A DNA stretch of 64,000 bases from Marinobacter maritimus (GTDB lineage Bacteria; Pseudomonadota; Gammaproteobacteria; Pseudomonadales; Oleiphilaceae): contig NZ_VCGW01000009.1 in the NCBI RefSeq assembly GCF_007671675.1, positions 1 to 64,000 on the forward strand, given 5' to 3'. The position numbers were made by a program, and so were the translations under genes. The notes beneath the pieces were generated by a model that did not search any database, was not told where the DNA came from, and saw only the letters and a program-made list of their open reading frames with translations. Of this stretch, positions 63,345-64,000 are shown one piece after another (position 1 is the stretch's first letter; every line of letters begins with the position of its first letter).

Positions 63345-64000
63345 TGGTGATGCATGTAATTTATGGCGGTACGTTTGATCCGGTGCACCATGGTCATCTG
63401 CGCCTCGCGCTGGAGGTTAGCGAACGGCTCGGAAACGTGCCGGTCAGTCTGGTGCCCTGCCATGTTCCACCTCACCGTGGAGAGACTGGAGCAACGGCTG
63501 AGCAACGGCTGCGTTTGCTGGAGCTGGCGATTGCCGGAGAAGCTCGCCTGCGCATTGATGATCGTGAGCTGCGCCGTGAAGGCGCGTCTTATACAGCGGA
63601 TACGCTGCGCCAACTGCGCAGCGAGCTGGGTGCGGGTGTGCCTCTGGTGATGGTGGTAGGTACGGACGCGTTTGCTGGTTTTGACCGCTGGAAGGAATGG
63701 CGGCAAATTCCCGGCCTCGCCCATATAATTGTTGTGCGTCGCCCTGGTACCGCGCTGGATCCGCAAGGCGAGCCTGCGCGCCTGGTGGAAGAACGTGGAA
63801 TTGAGCATGAAACAGACGGAGCCACTGCCCTTTCTGGCCAGGCTTCAGGCCTTATTCTTGAGCTGGACCCGCCCTGGCTTGATATCTCCGCAACCGGCAT
63901 TCGCGAGCGCATTGGCGGCGGGCGGTCGCCTCGTTACCTGATGCCCGATGCGGTCTTGGCGGAGATTCAGCGTATGGGGCTTTATGGGCATGCCCTGTGA
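63344..64000 (+). CDS. nadD: Nicotinate-nucleotide adenylyltransferase
   Basis: NadD makes deamido-NAD from nicotinate mononucleotide and ATP. The 218-residue protein starts with the nucleotidyltransferase loop YGGTFDPVHHGHLRLAL and has the second motif ISATGIRERI near the C-terminus. It ends exactly at the window edge, with its TGA at 63998-64000. The ATG at 63344 or 63350 may be the start. proA-nadD is a familiar pair. Confidence 0.95.
   Translation: MVMHVIYGGTFDPVHHGHLRLALEVSERLGNVPVSLVPCHVPPHRGETGATAEQRLRLLELAIAGEARLRIDDRELRREGASYTADTLRQLRSELGAGVPLVMVVGTDAFAGFDRWKEWRQIPGLAHIIVVRRPGTALDPQGEPARLVEERGIEHETDGATALSGQASGLILELDPPWLDISATGIRERIGGGRSPRYLMPDAVLAEIQRMGLYGHAL

Overview
The window is chromosomal DNA of a gammaproteobacterium related to Pseudomonas, most probably Marinobacter or a close marine relative. 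This rests on the dense housekeeping content, on a gene order from rplM to the Nudix/ThiE fusion that closely follows the order I remember for Pseudomonas aeruginosa, and on the general character of the proteins. The genus is an inference, because no database search was possible. Nearly all of the DNA is coding. There is no phage, plasmid, IS transposase, tRNA gene or CRISPR array. I count 59 protein genes, one structured RNA (RNase P RNA) and the 3' tip of a 5S rRNA.

Layout. 1-81: end of an rRNA operon and its terminator. 180-5561: leuA, a divergent HolD (psi)-like gene, rimI, prfC and a TatD-family hydrolase. 5589-10688: rplM-rpsI, the cytochrome bc1 operon petABC, and sspA-sspB, each separated by clear hairpin terminators. 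10691-14579: diaA-like, yraN and lpoA on the minus strand, divergent from rsmI. 14636-14995: rnpB. 15206-33420: a complete dcw (division and cell wall) cluster, mraZ-rsmH-ftsL-ftsI-murE-murF-mraY-murD-ftsW-murG-murC-ddlB-ftsQ-ftsA-ftsZ-lpxC, behind a promoter carrying four 10-bp-spaced MraZ-type repeats. 33432-40293: dciA, an M23 peptidase, secA, argJ and a Nudix-ThiE fusion. 40402-46627: moaC, ribA, then xseB-ispA-dxs on the minus strand, an NRDE protein and a TauE/SafE permease. 46638-48971: lgt, thyA and folA, with a 111-bp perfect inverted-repeat element between thyA and folA. 48950-54556: a DeaD-like helicase, a thioesterase, a haloalkane-dehalogenase-like hydrolase, a small orphan gene, an AI-2E-family permease and a small secreted peptidoglycan-binding protein. 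54655-64000: ilvD, an HDOD regulator and Lon-domain protein pair, a minus-strand operon of two degenerate GGDEF membrane proteins plus a DedA-PAP2 fusion, then proA and nadD.

How the genes work together. The dcw genes supply the cytoplasmic steps from UDP-MurNAc to lipid II and the divisome core. LpxC commits precursors to lipid A, LpoA stimulates peptidoglycan polymerases, and Lgt and SecA serve the envelope. PetABC and the Dxs/IspA isoprenoid route support the respiratory membrane. LeuA, IlvD, ArgJ and ProA supply amino acids; ThyA and FolA form the dTMP cycle.

Most of the window is well-known biology. The parts that most deserve a second look are the translationally coupled minus-strand operon of two GGDEF proteins with destroyed signature motifs and a DedA-PAP2 phosphatase (58494-61953), the dehalogenase-like protein whose nucleophile position is Asn (51495-52394), the 111-bp inverted-repeat element (48292-48402), the MraZ operator, and the HolD-like gene with a long low-complexity insertion.
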